Shown: piece after piece, positions 19,526 to 29,803 of the stretch | Layout of the letters: each line of letters starts with the position of its first letter | Position numbering within the stretch: the stretch's first letter is position 1 | Origin: Stenotrophomonas acidaminiphila | Lineage (GTDB): Bacteria; Pseudomonadota; Gammaproteobacteria; Xanthomonadales; Xanthomonadaceae | Length of the DNA stretch: 64,000 bases | Reading direction: 5' to 3' | Assembly (NCBI RefSeq): GCF_001431595.1 | Contig: NZ_LDJO01000038.1 | Coordinates: 1-64,000 of the forward strand | Made by a program: the position numbers and the translations under genes | Notes under the pieces: generated by a model | The model's database searches: none | The model's input: only the letters and a program-made list of their open reading frames with translations | What the model was told of the DNA's origin: nothing

Positions 19526-19785
19526 GCCGCCTGCTGCTGGTGGTGCTGCTGGCCTGCACGATCGCCTCGGCGATCGGCGTGGTGTTCATGCGCCACCGCC
19601 ATCGCCAGTTGTTCGTGGAGCTGTCGCGGCTGGAACACGCGCGCGACGAACTCAACATCGAATTCGGCCGCCTGCAGCTGGAGCAGGCCACCCTGGCCCA
19701 GGCCACCCGCGTGGACCAGGAGGCGCGTGGGCGCCTGGGCATGAAGTTCCCGGAAGCCGGCGACATCGTGGTGGTGCGGCCATGA
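19522..19785 (+). CDS. ftsL: cell division protein FtsL
   Basis: 87-aa bitopic inner-membrane protein: hydrophobic segment at about 3-22, then a periplasmic leucine-zipper coiled coil ([20 protein letters not shown]). FtsL joins FtsB and FtsQ and activates septal synthesis by FtsWI. The start overlaps the rsmH stop (ATGA), with GGAGG 7 bases upstream. The stop lies in an ATGA that also begins the next short ORF rather than ftsI directly. Confidence 0.93.
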   Translation: MSRLLLVVLLACTIASAIGVVFMRHRHRQLFVELSRLEHARDELNIEFGRLQLEQATLAQATRVDQEARGRLGMKFPEAGDIVVVRP

Positions 19786-19904
19786 CGAAGCGGCAGGACA
19801 GAGGTTTTGCACGGCGAAGCCGCCCGCAGGGCGGCGCAGGGTCGGTTTGTGCTCCTGCAAAACCGGCATTCCCGCCGTCCATGGCGGTCAGAGGTGCGCC
19901 ATGA
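19782..19904 (+). CDS. 40-aa bridging ORF between ftsL and ftsI
   Basis: This ORF opens on the ATGA that ends ftsL and closes on the ATGA that opens ftsI, so it fills the 115-bp gap with no untranslated bases. The product is basic ([18 protein letters not shown]...) and matches no family I know. Its 3' end carries agaggt five bases before the ftsI ATG, a good ribosome site. It may serve only to carry ribosomes across an inserted palindrome (19803-19864), or be chance. Confidence 0.35.
   Translation: MTKRQDRGFARRSRPQGGAGSVCAPAKPAFPPSMAVRGAP
19803..19864. repeat. palindromic insertion-like element in the ftsL-ftsI gap
   Basis: Terminal inverted repeats ggttttgca (19803-19811) and tgcaaaacc (19856-19864) flank 44 bp with an inner gccgcc-cgcag-ggcggc hairpin. 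The structure looks like a miniature REP or MITE-type unit. I see no second copy in the window and no target-site duplication. Confidence 0.55.
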
Positions 19905-21760
19905 GCGCCCCCCGCCGCAACCGCAACCGCAGCCAGTTCAACCTGCGCAACCGCATGCTGATGGTCGGCGCCGGGCTGGGCCTGTGCGCGGTGACCCTGG
20001 TCGGCCGCGCCGCCTACGTGCAGCTGGTCAACAGCGATTTCTACCAGCGCCAGGGCGAAGCGCGTTACCTGCGCGAAGTGCCCATCGCCACCTCGCGCGG
20101 CATGATCACCGACCGCAATGGCGAGCCGGTGGCGGTATCCACCCCGGTCGCCTCGATCTGGGTCAACCCGCAGGAGCTGCTGCGCGCGCCTGGGCGCATC
20201 CCCGAGCTGGCGCAGGCGCTGTCGCTGCCGGTGGACGAGCTGACCGCCAAGCTCACGCAGAAGGCCGACAAGGAGTTCATGTACCTGCGGCGCCGGATGA
20301 ACCCGGACGTGGCCGAGCAGATCGTCGCGCTGAAGATTCCCGGCGTGTTCGCGCAGCGCGAGTTCCGCCGCTATTACCCGCAGGGCGAGGCGATGGCCCA
20401 CGTGCTGGGCTTCACCAACATCGACGACCACGGCCAGGAAGGCCTGGAGCTGGCGTTCGACGAATGGCTGCGTGGCAAGCCGGGCGCCAAGAAGGTGATC
20501 CGCGACCGCAAGGGCGCGATCGTGGAGAGCATCGACCTGGTGCGCGCGGCCGAGCCGGGCAAGGACCTGACCCTCAGCATCGACCGCCGCATCCAGTTCC
20601 TGGCCATGCGCGAGCTGCGCAACGCGGTCACCGCCAACGAAGCGGCCGGCGGCTCCATCGTGATCATGGACGTGGCCACCGGCGAGATCATGGCCATGGC
20701 CAACCTGCCGACCTACAACCCGAACTCGGTCAGCGGGGCGACGCCGGATGCGCGCCGCAACCGCGCCGTGACCGACCTGGTCGAGCCGGGTTCGACGATG
20801 AAGCCGCTGACCATCGCCACCGCGCTGCAGAACCGCGTGGTCACCCCGGACACCATCATCGACACCAACCCCGGCTACCTGTCGCTGGGCCGCTATACGA
20901 TCCGCGACGTGCCGCGCAACAACGGCGTGCTCAACGTCACCGGGGTGATCACCCGCAGCTCCAACATCGGCGCGGCCAAGATCGTGGCGCGGCTGCCGGA
21001 CCAGACCTTCTACAACGCGGTGCGCGCCTTCGGTTACGGCGTGGCGCCGCACAGCGGTTTCCCGGGCGAGTCGGCCGGCGTGGTGCCGTCGCCGGGCAGC
21101 CCGGGCTGGTACGGCACCACCAAGACCACCATGTCCTACGGCTACGGCCTGTCGGTGACGCCGCTGCAGATTGCGCAGGCCTACTCGGCGCTGGCCAACG
21201 GCGGGCGCGTGATCCAGCCGACCTTCGTCAAGGGCCAGCACAACGAAGCGCGCCAGGTGATCGAGCCAGCGGTCGCGCAGGAAGTGGTGCGGATGATGGA
21301 GACGGTGGTGACCCAGGGCGGTGCCAAGCAGGCGGCGATCCTGGGCTACCACGTCGCCGGCAAGACCGGCACCGCGCGCAAGAACGGCCCCAACGGCTAC
21401 GAACGCGGCCACTACAACCTGCTGTTCGCCGGCGTGGTGCCGGCCACCAACCCGCGCTTTGCCGCGGTGATCGTGGTCAACGACCCGCGCGGCAGGCTGC
21501 AGTACGGCGGCCTGGTGTCCGCGCCGGTGTTCCACCACGTGATGGAGGGCACGCTGCGGCTGATGGACGTGCCGCCGGACGACATCCAGTCGTGGCTGGC
21601 GGCGCAGGCGGCCGGCAAGGTCGGCGGCAACCCGGTCCACAACCCGGCGGTGCTGCCGGTGCCGCAGGATCCGGCCGAGCCCAATATCGATGCCGAATTC
21701 AACGCGGCCATCCCCACCGCCACCGCGCCGCAGCCGGCCACGCCGGAGGTGCGCCAGTGA
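19901..21760 (+). CDS. ftsI: peptidoglycan D,D-transpeptidase FtsI (PBP3)
   Basis: Septal transpeptidase of 619 aa. A short basic cytoplasmic N-tail is followed by one membrane anchor (about 18-40), a pedestal domain, then the class B transpeptidase. Active-site motifs are STMK (catalytic Ser298, Lys301), SSN (353-355) and KTG (488-490). I start at [11 protein letters not shown] (ATG at 19901), preceded by agaggt. The frame is open 54 bases further upstream, but that would run into the palindromic insertion. The stop overlaps the murE GTG. Confidence 0.96.
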   Translation: MSAPRRNRNRSQFNLRNRMLMVGAGLGLCAVTLVGRAAYVQLVNSDFYQRQGEARYLREVPIATSRGMITDRNGEPVAVSTPVASIWVNPQELLRAPGRIPELAQALSLPVDELTAKLTQKADKEFMYLRRRMNPDVAEQIVALKIPGVFAQREFRRYYPQGEAMAHVLGFTNIDDHGQEGLELAFDEWLRGKPGAKKVIRDRKGAIVESIDLVRAAEPGKDLTLSIDRRIQFLAMRELRNAVTANEAAGGSIVIMDVATGEIMAMANLPTYNPNSVSGATPDARRNRAVTDLVEPGSTMKPLTIATALQNRVVTPDTIIDTNPGYLSLGRYTIRDVPRNNGVLNVTGVITRSSNIGAAKIVARLPDQTFYNAVRAFGYGVAPHSGFPGESAGVVPSPGSPGWYGTTKTTMSYGYGLSVTPLQIAQAYSALANGGRVIQPTFVKGQHNEARQVIEPAVAQEVVRMMETVVTQGGAKQAAILGYHVAGKTGTARKNGPNGYERGHYNLLFAGVVPATNPRFAAVIVVNDPRGRLQYGGLVSAPVFHHVMEGTLRLMDVPPDDIQSWLAAQAAGKVGGNPVHNPAVLPVPQDPAEPNIDAEFNAAIPTATAPQPATPEVRQ

Positions 21761-23325
21761 GCCGCACGATGCCGCTGTCGCAGCTGTTGCCCGACCTGGC
21801 GCTGGCGTCCGACCCGCAGATCGGCGGGCTGGTGCTGGACTCGCGCCAGGTGCGCCCCGGCGACGCCTTCGTCGCCATCGCCGGCTTCGGCGCGCATGGG
21901 CTGGGTTTCGTCGAGCAGGCCCGCGCGGCTGGTGCCAGCGCCATCCTGTTCGATCCGCCGGCACCGGCGCAGCTGCCGGCACCGGCCGACGCCATCGCCG
22001 TGCCCGGCCTGCGCCAGCGCATGGGCGCGATGGCCGACCAGTTCCATGGCCATCCCTCGCGCGCGATGACCATGGTCGGCGTGACCGGCACCAACGGCAA
22101 AACCTCGACCGTGCAGCTGCTGTCGCAGGCCTGGCACCTGCTGGGTACCCGCAGCGGCAGCATCGGCACGCTCGGCGTCGGCCTGTACGGCGACGTGGTG
22201 CCGACCGGCTTCACCACGCCGCTGGTGCTGCAGATGCACGAAGTGCTGGCGCGGCTGCGCGACCAGGGTGCGCAGGCGGTGGCGATGGAGGTCAGCTCGC
22301 ATGCGCTGGACCAGGGCCGCGTCGATGCCGTGCACTACGACGTGGCGGTGTTCACCAATCTCACCCGCGACCATCTGGACTACCACGGCGACATGGCCAG
22401 CTACGGCGCGGCCAAGGCGCGGCTGTTCCACCGTGACGGCCTGAAGGCGGCGGTGATCAACCTCGACGACGGGTTCGGCCGCGAACTGGCCGGCACCCTG
22501 GCCGGCGGGGTCCGCGGCATCGGCCTGAGCTCGACCGGGCAGGCGGGCGCCAGCGTGCGCGCCGAGGCGCTGGTGCTGGATGGGCAGGGCATCGGCTTCG
22601 ACCTGGTCATCGGCGGCGAGCGCCACCCGCTGCGCTCGCCGCTGCTGGGCCGCTTCAACGTCGACAACCTGCTGGCCGTGGCCGGCACGCTGCATGCGCT
22701 GGGCCACCCGGCGGCGACCATCGCCGACGTGCTGGGCCGGCTGCAGCCGATCCGCGGCCGCATGAACCGCCTCGGCGGGCACGGCGAGCCGACCGTGGTC
22801 ATCGATTACGCGCACACCCCTGACGCGCTGGAGCAGGCGCTGCGCAGCCTGCATGGCCACCTCGACGGCCGCCTGCTGTGCGTGTTCGGCTGCGGTGGCG
22901 AGCGCGACACCGGCAAGCGTCCGCAGATGGCGGCCATCGCCCAGGCGCATGCCGACGTGGTGTTCGTCACCGACGACAACCCGCGCGGCGAGGACGGCGA
23001 CGTCATCGTCGCCGACATCATGGCCGGCTTCGCCACGGGCGAAAGCACCCGCAGCGCCGCCGCGGGCAGCGCTGCGGCGCACCGGCCCACCGAAATTCAC
23101 GTACAGCGCGACCGTGCGCGCGCCATCGGCGCGGCCATCGCCCAGGCCGGCCCCGGCGACATCGTGCTGGTCGCCGGCAAGGGGCACGAGCCTTATCAGG
23201 AGATCGCAGGCATCAAGCATCCTTTCGACGACACCGACGTCGCCTCGCGCGCGCTGGCCAGCCGCCAAAGCGCACGCGCCGCACAGGGTTCCAGCGGCGA
23301 CGCGGCCGCGGGAGGCGCCCGATGA
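21757..23325 (+). CDS. murE: UDP-MurNAc-tripeptide synthetase MurE (meso-DAP adding)
   Basis: Cytoplasmic ATP-dependent ligase adding meso-diaminopimelate to UDP-MurNAc-L-Ala-D-Glu. The 522-aa protein has the ATP loop [11 protein letters not shown] (about residues 108-118), the [11 protein letters not shown] block, [13 protein letters not shown], and the DAP-recognising DDNPR. A small Ala/Ser-rich insertion ([14 protein letters not shown]) follows the DAP loop. The start is GTG, overlapping the ftsI stop; the stop overlaps murF by 4 bases. Confidence 0.96.
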   Translation: MSRTMPLSQLLPDLALASDPQIGGLVLDSRQVRPGDAFVAIAGFGAHGLGFVEQARAAGASAILFDPPAPAQLPAPADAIAVPGLRQRMGAMADQFHGHPSRAMTMVGVTGTNGKTSTVQLLSQAWHLLGTRSGSIGTLGVGLYGDVVPTGFTTPLVLQMHEVLARLRDQGAQAVAMEVSSHALDQGRVDAVHYDVAVFTNLTRDHLDYHGDMASYGAAKARLFHRDGLKAAVINLDDGFGRELAGTLAGGVRGIGLSSTGQAGASVRAEALVLDGQGIGFDLVIGGERHPLRSPLLGRFNVDNLLAVAGTLHALGHPAATIADVLGRLQPIRGRMNRLGGHGEPTVVIDYAHTPDALEQALRSLHGHLDGRLLCVFGCGGERDTGKRPQMAAIAQAHADVVFVTDDNPRGEDGDVIVADIMAGFATGESTRSAAAGSAAAHRPTEIHVQRDRARAIGAAIAQAGPGDIVLVAGKGHEPYQEIAGIKHPFDDTDVASRALASRQSARAAQGSSGDAAAGGAR

Positions 23326-24704
23326 AGCGCACCCCGCTGTCGCTGATCGCGCACTGGGCCGGCGGCGAGCTGCATGGCGAGGACGCGAGCATCGATGCCA
23401 TCGGCAACGACAGCCGCACGCTGGCACCGGGCAGCCTGTACCTGGCCCTGCGCGGCGAGCGCTTCGACGGCCACGACTTCGCCGCCGGCGCCGTGGACAA
23501 CGGCGCCAGCGCATTGCTGGTCGAGCGCCTGCTGCCGCTGGACGTGCCGCAGGTGGTGGTCGCCGACGCCGAACGCGCGCTGGCCCGGATCGCCACCGCG
23601 ATGCAGCGCGACCGCGCCACGCGCGTGTTCGCCATCACCGGCAGCAATGGCAAGACCAGCGTCAAGACCCTGCTGCTGGCGATCCTGCAGCACGTGGCGA
23701 TGGTCGAGGGCCGACAGGTCTACGCCACCCCGGGCAACCGCAACAACGAGATCGGCATGCCGCTGGCGGTGATCGACGCGCCGGAAGACGCCGACTTCGC
23801 GATCTACGAGATGGGCACCGGCAAGCCGGGCGACATCGCCTACCTGACCGCCATCGCCGCGCCGGACGTAGCGCTGGTCAACAACGTCGCGCCCGCGCAC
23901 CTGGAACGGATGGGCAGCCTGCTGGAGATCGCCAACACCAAGGCGGCGGTCTACGACGACCTGCGCGAGGGTGGAGTGGCGGTGGTCAATGCCGACGACG
24001 CGTTCGCCCCGTTCTTCGCCGAGCGCGCTGGTGCCCACCGCGTGCTCCGCTTCGGCCTGGAAGCCAGCGCCGACGTCACCGCCAGCGCCATCGTGCTGGC
24101 CGAAGCCGGTTCGCGCTTCTGCCTGCATGCGCCGCAGGGCGAGGCCGAGGTGGCGCTGCAGCTGCCGGGCCGGCACAACGTGCTCAACGCGCTGGCCGCC
24201 GCGTCGCTGGCGCTGGCCGCGGGCATCGCCCTGCCGCGGGTCGCCGAAGGCCTGCAGCAGGCGCGCCCGGTGGCGGGCCGCCAGGTCGCCCATGCGCTGC
24301 CCGGCGGCGCGGTGCTGGTCGACGACAGCTACAACGCCAACCCGGGGTCGCTGGCCGCGGCGATCGCCGCGCTCGCCGCGGCCAGCGAAGAAGGCTGGCT
24401 GGTGCTGGGCGACATGCGCGAACTCGGCCCCGATGCCGAGGCGCTGCATGCGCAGGCCGGCACGCGTGCGCGCGAGGCCGGGCTCAAGCGGCTGTACGCG
24501 CTGGGGCCGCTGAGTGCTGCCGCCGCCGCCGCGTTCGGCGAAGGCGGGCGCCATTTCGACAGCCACGCCGCGCTGGCCGCCGCGCTGGAAGCCGACCTTC
24601 ATGCTGGCGTGCGTTGCCTGGTCAAGGGCTCGCGCGGCAGCGCCATGGACAAGATCGTGACCGCGCTGCTCAAGCGCGGCGAGGACACACCGCATGTTGC
24701 TTGA
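23322..24704 (+). CDS. murF: UDP-MurNAc-tripeptide:D-Ala-D-Ala ligase MurF
   Basis: Adds D-Ala-D-Ala to complete the UDP-MurNAc pentapeptide. The 460-aa protein shows [25 protein letters not shown] (start), the P-loop GSNGKTSVK near residue 104, the [12 protein letters not shown] block and VDDSYNANP in the C-domain. The ATG overlaps the murE stop with GGAGG 7 bases upstream; the 3' end overlaps mraY by 11 bases. No ddl gene making its substrate is present in this cluster. Confidence 0.96.
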   Translation: MKRTPLSLIAHWAGGELHGEDASIDAIGNDSRTLAPGSLYLALRGERFDGHDFAAGAVDNGASALLVERLLPLDVPQVVVADAERALARIATAMQRDRATRVFAITGSNGKTSVKTLLLAILQHVAMVEGRQVYATPGNRNNEIGMPLAVIDAPEDADFAIYEMGTGKPGDIAYLTAIAAPDVALVNNVAPAHLERMGSLLEIANTKAAVYDDLREGGVAVVNADDAFAPFFAERAGAHRVLRFGLEASADVTASAIVLAEAGSRFCLHAPQGEAEVALQLPGRHNVLNALAAASLALAAGIALPRVAEGLQQARPVAGRQVAHALPGGAVLVDDSYNANPGSLAAAIAALAAASEEGWLVLGDMRELGPDAEALHAQAGTRAREAGLKRLYALGPLSAAAAAAFGEGGRHFDSHAALAAALEADLHAGVRCLVKGSRGSAMDKIVTALLKRGEDTPHVA

Positions 24705-25779
24705 ACTGGCCCGCTGGCTGCAGCAGCTGGACGACCTGTTCCGGTTGTTCAACTACCTCACGTTCCGCGGCATCCTCGCCGCGTTGACCGCGCTGGGCCT
24801 GTCGCTGTGGCTGGGGCCGGCGGCGATCCGCCGCCTGGCGCAGCTCAAGGGCGGGCAGCCGATCCGCAAGGACGGCCCGCAGTCGCACTTCTCCAAGGCC
24901 GGTACCCCGACCATGGGCGGCGGCCTGATCCTGCTGTCGGTGCTGATGGCGGTGCTGCTGTGGGGCGACCTGCGCAACCGCTACGTGTGGCTGGTGATGG
25001 CGGTGATGCTGTGCTTCGGCGCCATCGGCTGGTACGACGACTGGATCAAGATCGCCCGGCGCGACCCCAACGGGCTGAAGTCGCGCTGGAAGTACCTGCT
25101 GCAGTCGATCTTCGGTCTCGGCGCCGGCCTGTTCCTGTTCCATACCGCCGACGTGCCGGCGGCGCTGACCCTGTACATCCCGATGTTCAAGGCGATCGCG
25201 CTGCCGCTGGCCGGGATCAGCTTCGTCGCCATCGCCTACTTCTGGATCGTCGGCTTCTCCAACGCGGTCAACCTGACCGACGGCCTGGACGGGCTGGCGA
25301 TCATGCCGACCGTGCTGGTCGCCTGCGCGCTGGGCGTGTTCGCCTACGCCTCGGGCAACGCGGTGTTCTCCAGCTACCTGCAGATCCCGCAGATCCCCGG
25401 GGCGGGCGAGCTGGTCATCATCTGCGCGGCGATCGCCGGCGCCGGCCTCGGCTTCCTGTGGTTCAACACCTACCCGGCGATGGTGTTCATGGGCGACGTC
25501 GGCGCGCTGGCGCTGGGCGCGGTGCTGGGCACCATCGCGGTGATCGTGCGCCAGGAACTGGTGCTGGTGGTGATGGGCGGCGTGTTCGTGATCGAGACGC
25601 TGTCGGTGATGATCCAGGTGGCCAGCTTCAAGCTGACCGGCAAGCGCGTGTTCCGCATGGCGCCGATCCACCACCACTTCGAACTCAAGGGCTGGCCCGA
25701 ACCGCGGGTGATCGTGCGCTTCTGGATCATCTCGGTGGTGCTGGTGCTGATCGGCCTGGCGACGCTGAAGGTGCGCTGA
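24694..25779 (+). CDS. mraY: phospho-MurNAc-pentapeptide translocase MraY
   Basis: Integral membrane enzyme forming lipid I from UDP-MurNAc-pentapeptide and undecaprenyl phosphate. At 361 aa it is the usual length, with about ten hydrophobic segments. Motifs: [13 protein letters not shown], the Mg-binding GWYDDWIKI, the [13 protein letters not shown] loop, and late [14 protein letters not shown]. It overlaps murF by 11 bp, and the ftsW ATG overlaps its TGA by one base. Confidence 0.97.
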   Translation: MLLELARWLQQLDDLFRLFNYLTFRGILAALTALGLSLWLGPAAIRRLAQLKGGQPIRKDGPQSHFSKAGTPTMGGGLILLSVLMAVLLWGDLRNRYVWLVMAVMLCFGAIGWYDDWIKIARRDPNGLKSRWKYLLQSIFGLGAGLFLFHTADVPAALTLYIPMFKAIALPLAGISFVAIAYFWIVGFSNAVNLTDGLDGLAIMPTVLVACALGVFAYASGNAVFSSYLQIPQIPGAGELVIICAAIAGAGLGFLWFNTYPAMVFMGDVGALALGAVLGTIAVIVRQELVLVVMGGVFVIETLSVMIQVASFKLTGKRVFRMAPIHHHFELKGWPEPRVIVRFWIISVVLVLIGLATLKVR

Positions 25780-27086
25780 TGGACGATACCGCGCGCCAGG
25801 CAACCCGGCTCGAAGCGATCGGCGGCCACTACGACAAGTGGCTGCTGGGCGCGGCCGTGGCGCTGGCGTCGCTGGGCATCGTGATGGTCGCCTCCAGCTC
25901 CATCGCGCTCACCCAGAGCCCGTTCTACTACCTGACCCGGCACCTGGTGTTCATCGGCATCGGCGTGGCGCTGGCGGCGGTGGCGATGCGGGTGGAGCTG
26001 CGCGAGGTCGAGAAGTACAACCACCTGCTGCTGCTGGGCTGCTTCGCGCTGCTGGTGGTGGTGTTCGTGCCCGGCCTGGGCAGCACCGTCAACGGCGCCC
26101 GCCGCTGGATCAACCTGGGCGTGTCCAAGTTCCAGACGGTCGAGGCGGTGAAGGTGCTGTACATCGTCTGGCTGTCCAGCTACCTGGTGCGCTTCCGCGA
26201 CGAGGTCAACGCTACCTGGCAGGCGATGCTCAAGCCGGTGGGCGTGGTCGGGGTGCTGGTGGTGCTGCTGCTGCTGCAGCCGGACTTCGGTTCGTCGATG
26301 CTGCTGCTGGGCATCACCACCTGCATGCTGGTGCTGGGCGGCGCGCAGCTCAAGCGGATCATGCTGCCGCTGCTGCTGATGCTGCCGGCGCTGGTGCTGC
26401 TGGTGATCTTCGAGCCCTACCGCATGCGCCGCGTGACCTCGTTCATGGACCCGTGGGAAGACCAGCTGGGTTCGGGTTACCAGCTGTCCAACGCGCTGAT
26501 GGCGATCGGTCGCGGCGAATGGACCGGCGTGGGCCTGGGCGCGTCCATCCAGAAGCTCAACTACCTGCCCGAGTCGCATACCGACTTCATCTTCTCGGTG
26601 ATCGCCGAGGAACTGGGGTTCGCCGGCGTGTGCACCATCGTCGCGCTGTACGCGCTGCTGGTCGGCCGTGCGTTCTGGCTGGGCATGCGCTGCATCGAGA
26701 TGCGCCGCCATTTCTCCGGCTACATCGCCTTCGGCGTGGGCCTGTGGATCGGCCTGCAGACCTTCGTGTCGATCGGCGTGAACCTGGGCATGCTGCCGAC
26801 CAAGGGCCTGACCCTGCCGCTGATTTCCTCCGGCGGTTCCAGCGTGATGATGACCTGCGTGGCGGTCGGCGTGCTGCTGCGCGTGTCGTGGGAATACAAC
26901 CGCGCGGTGCGCCGCCAGGAAGTGCGCGATGACGCCGACGTGGCCGATGCGCCGGCGGAGACCGGCGCGCAGCCGGCCGAGCCGGCCACCGCCAGCGCGA
27001 TCGCCGCGGCCATGCAGGCCGGTACCACGCGCGGCACCAGTCGCATGCAGCAGCGTGTCGAACCGACCTTCGGGAGGATCGCGTGA
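25779..27086 (+). CDS. ftsW: septal peptidoglycan polymerase FtsW
   Basis: SEDS-family glycosyltransferase that polymerises septal lipid II with FtsI as partner. The 435-aa protein has about ten membrane helices, GARRWINLG near residue 106, [11 protein letters not shown], the large-loop [16 protein letters not shown], and [17 protein letters not shown] cytoplasmic Ala/Pro-rich tail of about 55 residues is longer than in E. coli. The ATG overlaps the mraY TGA (TGATGG). Confidence 0.96.
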   Translation: MDDTARQATRLEAIGGHYDKWLLGAAVALASLGIVMVASSSIALTQSPFYYLTRHLVFIGIGVALAAVAMRVELREVEKYNHLLLLGCFALLVVVFVPGLGSTVNGARRWINLGVSKFQTVEAVKVLYIVWLSSYLVRFRDEVNATWQAMLKPVGVVGVLVVLLLLQPDFGSSMLLLGITTCMLVLGGAQLKRIMLPLLLMLPALVLLVIFEPYRMRRVTSFMDPWEDQLGSGYQLSNALMAIGRGEWTGVGLGASIQKLNYLPESHTDFIFSVIAEELGFAGVCTIVALYALLVGRAFWLGMRCIEMRRHFSGYIAFGVGLWIGLQTFVSIGVNLGMLPTKGLTLPLISSGGSSVMMTCVAVGVLLRVSWEYNRAVRRQEVRDDADVADAPAETGAQPAEPATASAIAAAMQAGTTRGTSRMQQRVEPTFGRIA

Positions 27087-28219
27087 TGACGCATCCCTCG
27101 CAGCCGCAGGCCGTGGCCCAACAGCAAGGCAGCCCGAGGCCGTCGCATGACGCGCGCCCGGTGCTGATCATGGCCGGTGGCACCGGCGGGCACATCTTCC
27201 CGGGGCTGGCCGTGGCCCGGGTGCTGCGCGAGCGCGGCGTCGCGGTCACCTGGCTCGGCGCCGAGGGCGCGATGGAGACCCGGCTGGTGCCGCAGCACGG
27301 CATCGCCATCGACACGCTGGCGATCTCCGGCCTGCGCGGCAAGGGCAAGCTGGCGCTGCTGGCCGCGCCACTGCGGGTGCTGCGCGCGATCCGCGCCGCC
27401 GGCTTCATCCTGCGCGAGCGCAACCCGCGCGCGGTGGTGGCGTTCGGCGGCTTCGCCTCCGGCCCTGGCGGCATGGCCGCGCGCCTGCACGGCTTGCCGT
27501 TGCTGGTGCACGAACAGAACCGCGCGCCGGGCATGACCAACCGCATCCTGTCGCGCTTCGCGCGGCGCCTGCTGACCGGCTTCCCCGGCAGCTTCGCCAC
27601 CGGCGAAGAGGTCGTCGGCAATCCCGTGCGCGCCGAGATCGCCGCGCTGCCGGCGCCGGAGCAGCGCCTGGGGGGCCGCAGCGGCCCGATGCGGGTGCTG
27701 GTGCTGGGCGGCAGCCAGGGCGCGCGCGCGCTCAACAACGCAGTGCCCCGGGCGTTGGCCGCGCTGGCCGGCAGCGTCGCCATCGAGGTCTGGCACCAGT
27801 GCGGCGAGAAGCTGCTCGACGAAGCCCGGCAGTCTTACCGCGAGGCCGGCGTCGACGGCCGCGTCGATGCCTTCATCCAGGACATGGCCGCGGCCTATGC
27901 CTGGGCCGACCTGGTGGTGTGCCGTTCGGGCGCCTCCACCCTGGCCGAGCTGTGCGCGGTGGGCGTCGGCAGCGTACTGGTGCCGTTTGCCGCGGCGGTC
28001 GACGACCACCAGACCCGCAACGCCGAATACCTAGTCGAGCGCGGCGCCGCCGAACTGCTGAAGCAGGACGACGCGCTGGCCACCAACCTGGAGGGCGTGC
28101 TGCGCGCGCTCGCCGCCACTCCCGCCCGACGCATGCAGATGGCCCAGGCCGCGCGTGCGCTGGCCAAGGCCGATGCGGCCGAACGCATCGCCGACATCAT
28201 CCTCGAGGAAGCAGCATGA
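27086..28219 (+). CDS. murG: lipid II synthase MurG (GlcNAc transferase)
   Basis: Peripheral inner-membrane GT-B glycosyltransferase that adds GlcNAc to lipid I. The 377-aa protein has the acceptor loops [13 protein letters not shown] (G-loop 1) and [12 protein letters not shown] (G-loop 2), [22 protein letters not shown] and the UDP-GlcNAc site [11 protein letters not shown]. The TGATG overlap with ftsW sets the start at 27086; a GTG three bases earlier is also possible, and gggagg lies upstream of both. The N-terminus carries an extra 25 or so polar residues. Confidence 0.96.
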   Translation: MTHPSQPQAVAQQQGSPRPSHDARPVLIMAGGTGGHIFPGLAVARVLRERGVAVTWLGAEGAMETRLVPQHGIAIDTLAISGLRGKGKLALLAAPLRVLRAIRAAGFILRERNPRAVVAFGGFASGPGGMAARLHGLPLLVHEQNRAPGMTNRILSRFARRLLTGFPGSFATGEEVVGNPVRAEIAALPAPEQRLGGRSGPMRVLVLGGSQGARALNNAVPRALAALAGSVAIEVWHQCGEKLLDEARQSYREAGVDGRVDAFIQDMAAAYAWADLVVCRSGASTLAELCAVGVGSVLVPFAAAVDDHQTRNAEYLVERGAAELLKQDDALATNLEGVLRALAATPARRMQMAQAARALAKADAAERIADIILEEAA

Positions 28220-28266
28220 ACACGGCACCGCGCACCCGCGCCCGCCTTGCCGGAGGCCGCGCATGA
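28216..28266 (+). CDS. 16-aa bridging ORF between murG and murC
   Basis: Opens on the ATGA at the murG stop and closes on the ATGA at the murC start. It spans the 43-bp gap completely ([16 protein letters not shown]). Its 3' end holds ggagg six bases before the murC ATG. It probably keeps ribosomes moving across the gap rather than making a functional peptide; chance is possible for so short a frame. Confidence 0.3.
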   Translation: MNTAPRTRARLAGGRA

Positions 28267-29699
28267 TCCGCCGCCTCCACGACACCACCGACCTGGTCCG
28301 GGCGTTCCCGCGGGTGCATTTCGTCGGCATCGGCGGCACCGGCATGAGCGGCATCGCCGAGGTGATGCTGACCCTGGGTTATGAAGTCTCCGGCTCGGAC
28401 AACGCCGACAATGCCGCCACCCGCCGGCTGGCGCGGCTGGGCGCGCGGGTGATGCGCGGGCACTCGGCCGCCAACGTGCTCGGCACCGACTGCGTGGTGG
28501 TGTCCAGCGCCATCCGCGAGGACAACCCGGAACTGATGGAGGCGCGCAGCCAGCGCATCCCGATCATGCCGCGCGCGGCGATGCTGGCCGAGCTGATGCG
28601 CTTCCGCCGCGGCATCGCCGTGGCCGGTACCCACGGCAAGACCACCACCACCTCGCTGACCGCCGCGGTACTGAGTGAAGGCGGCCTGGACCCGACCTTC
28701 GTGATCGGCGGGCAGCTGCTGGCCGCCGGTGCCAACGCCAAGCTCGGCGGTGGGCAGTGGCTGGTGGCCGAAGCCGACGAGAGCGACGGCAGCTTCCTGC
28801 GCCTGAACCCGCTGGTGGCGGTGATCACCAACATCGACGCCGACCACCTGGAGAACTACGGCAACGACTTCGCCCGCGTGCAGGCGGCGTTCGCCGAGTT
28901 CCTGCAGCGGCTGCCGTTCTACGGGCTGGCGGTGCTGTGCATCGACGATCCGGAAGTGGCCGCGCTGGCGACACAGACCCCGCGCCACGTCATGACCTAC
29001 GGCATGAGCGGCAACGCCGACGTGCGCGCGGAGGACGTGGAGCAGGACGGCGCGCGCATGCGCTTCACCCTGCGCCTGCCCGAAGGCAGCAGCGTGCCGG
29101 TGACGCTGGCGCTGCCCGGCCGCCACAACGTGCTCAATGCGCTGGCCGCCGCCGCCATCGGCTGGCAGCTGGGCGTGGCCCCGGACACCATCGCCGCGGC
29201 GCTGGAGAAGTTCGAAGGCGTGGGCCGCCGCTTCAACGACCTGGGCGTGGTCACCACCGCCAAGGGCGCCCGGGTGCGGCTGATCGACGACTACGGCCAC
29301 CATCCGCGCGAGCTGGCCGCGGTGTTCGCCGCGGCCCGCGGCGGTTGGCCCGAGCAGCGCCTGGTGGTCGCGTTCCAGCCGCACCGCTACAGCCGTACCC
29401 GCGACCAGTTCGACGCGTTCGCCGCGGTGCTGTCGGAAGTCGACGCGCTGGTGCTGAGCGAGGTGTACCCGGCCGGCGAGGCGCCGATCCCCGGTGCCGA
29501 TTCGAAGTCGCTGGCCCGCGCCATCCGCGCCCGTGGCCGCAGCGAACCGGTGGTGGTCGGCCATGCCCACGACCTGGTGTCGGTGCTGCCGGACGTGCTG
29601 CGCGACGGCGACCTGTTGCTGATGATGGGCGCCGGCGACATCGGCCACGTCGCCCAGCAGATCGCCAGCGGCGGCTTCCAGGAGGCGCGGGACGAATGA
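28263..29699 (+). CDS. murC: UDP-MurNAc-L-alanine ligase MurC
   Basis: First Mur ligase, adding L-Ala to UDP-MurNAc. The 478-aa protein has HFVGIGGTGMSGIAEV at the UDP site, the ATP loop VAGTHGKTTTTSL near residue 121, EADESDGSFL, ITNIDADHLENYG and IDDYGHHP. GGAGG stands 6 bases before the ATG. The usual downstream partner ddl is absent: a 35-aa frame and ftsQ follow at once. Confidence 0.96.
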   Translation: MIRRLHDTTDLVRAFPRVHFVGIGGTGMSGIAEVMLTLGYEVSGSDNADNAATRRLARLGARVMRGHSAANVLGTDCVVVSSAIREDNPELMEARSQRIPIMPRAAMLAELMRFRRGIAVAGTHGKTTTTSLTAAVLSEGGLDPTFVIGGQLLAAGANAKLGGGQWLVAEADESDGSFLRLNPLVAVITNIDADHLENYGNDFARVQAAFAEFLQRLPFYGLAVLCIDDPEVAALATQTPRHVMTYGMSGNADVRAEDVEQDGARMRFTLRLPEGSSVPVTLALPGRHNVLNALAAAAIGWQLGVAPDTIAAALEKFEGVGRRFNDLGVVTTAKGARVRLIDDYGHHPRELAAVFAAARGGWPEQRLVVAFQPHRYSRTRDQFDAFAAVLSEVDALVLSEVYPAGEAPIPGADSKSLARAIRARGRSEPVVVGHAHDLVSVLPDVLRDGDLLLMMGAGDIGHVAQQIASGGFQEARDE

Positions 29700-29803
29700 T
29701 TGCCTGGCTGCTTCCGTCGGCATGCACCCCGTCCAGGGCCGCGCGCGGCCAGGGCGCGGTGCGGCCGTGCGGAACCGCCCGGGCGCACGGAGGCCGGGCA
29801 TGA
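29696..29803 (+). CDS. 35-aa bridging ORF between murC and ftsQ
   Basis: Begins on the ATGA ending murC and ends on the ATGA beginning ftsQ, covering the 100-bp gap. The predicted peptide (MIAWLLPSACTPSRAARGQG...) shows no family likeness and no resemblance to Ddl. It ends with cggagg six bases before the ftsQ ATG. It marks the place where ddl lies in many gammaproteobacterial dcw clusters and may be what is left after loss or transfer of that gene. Confidence 0.33.
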   Translation: MIAWLLPSACTPSRAARGQGAVRPCGTARAHGGRA

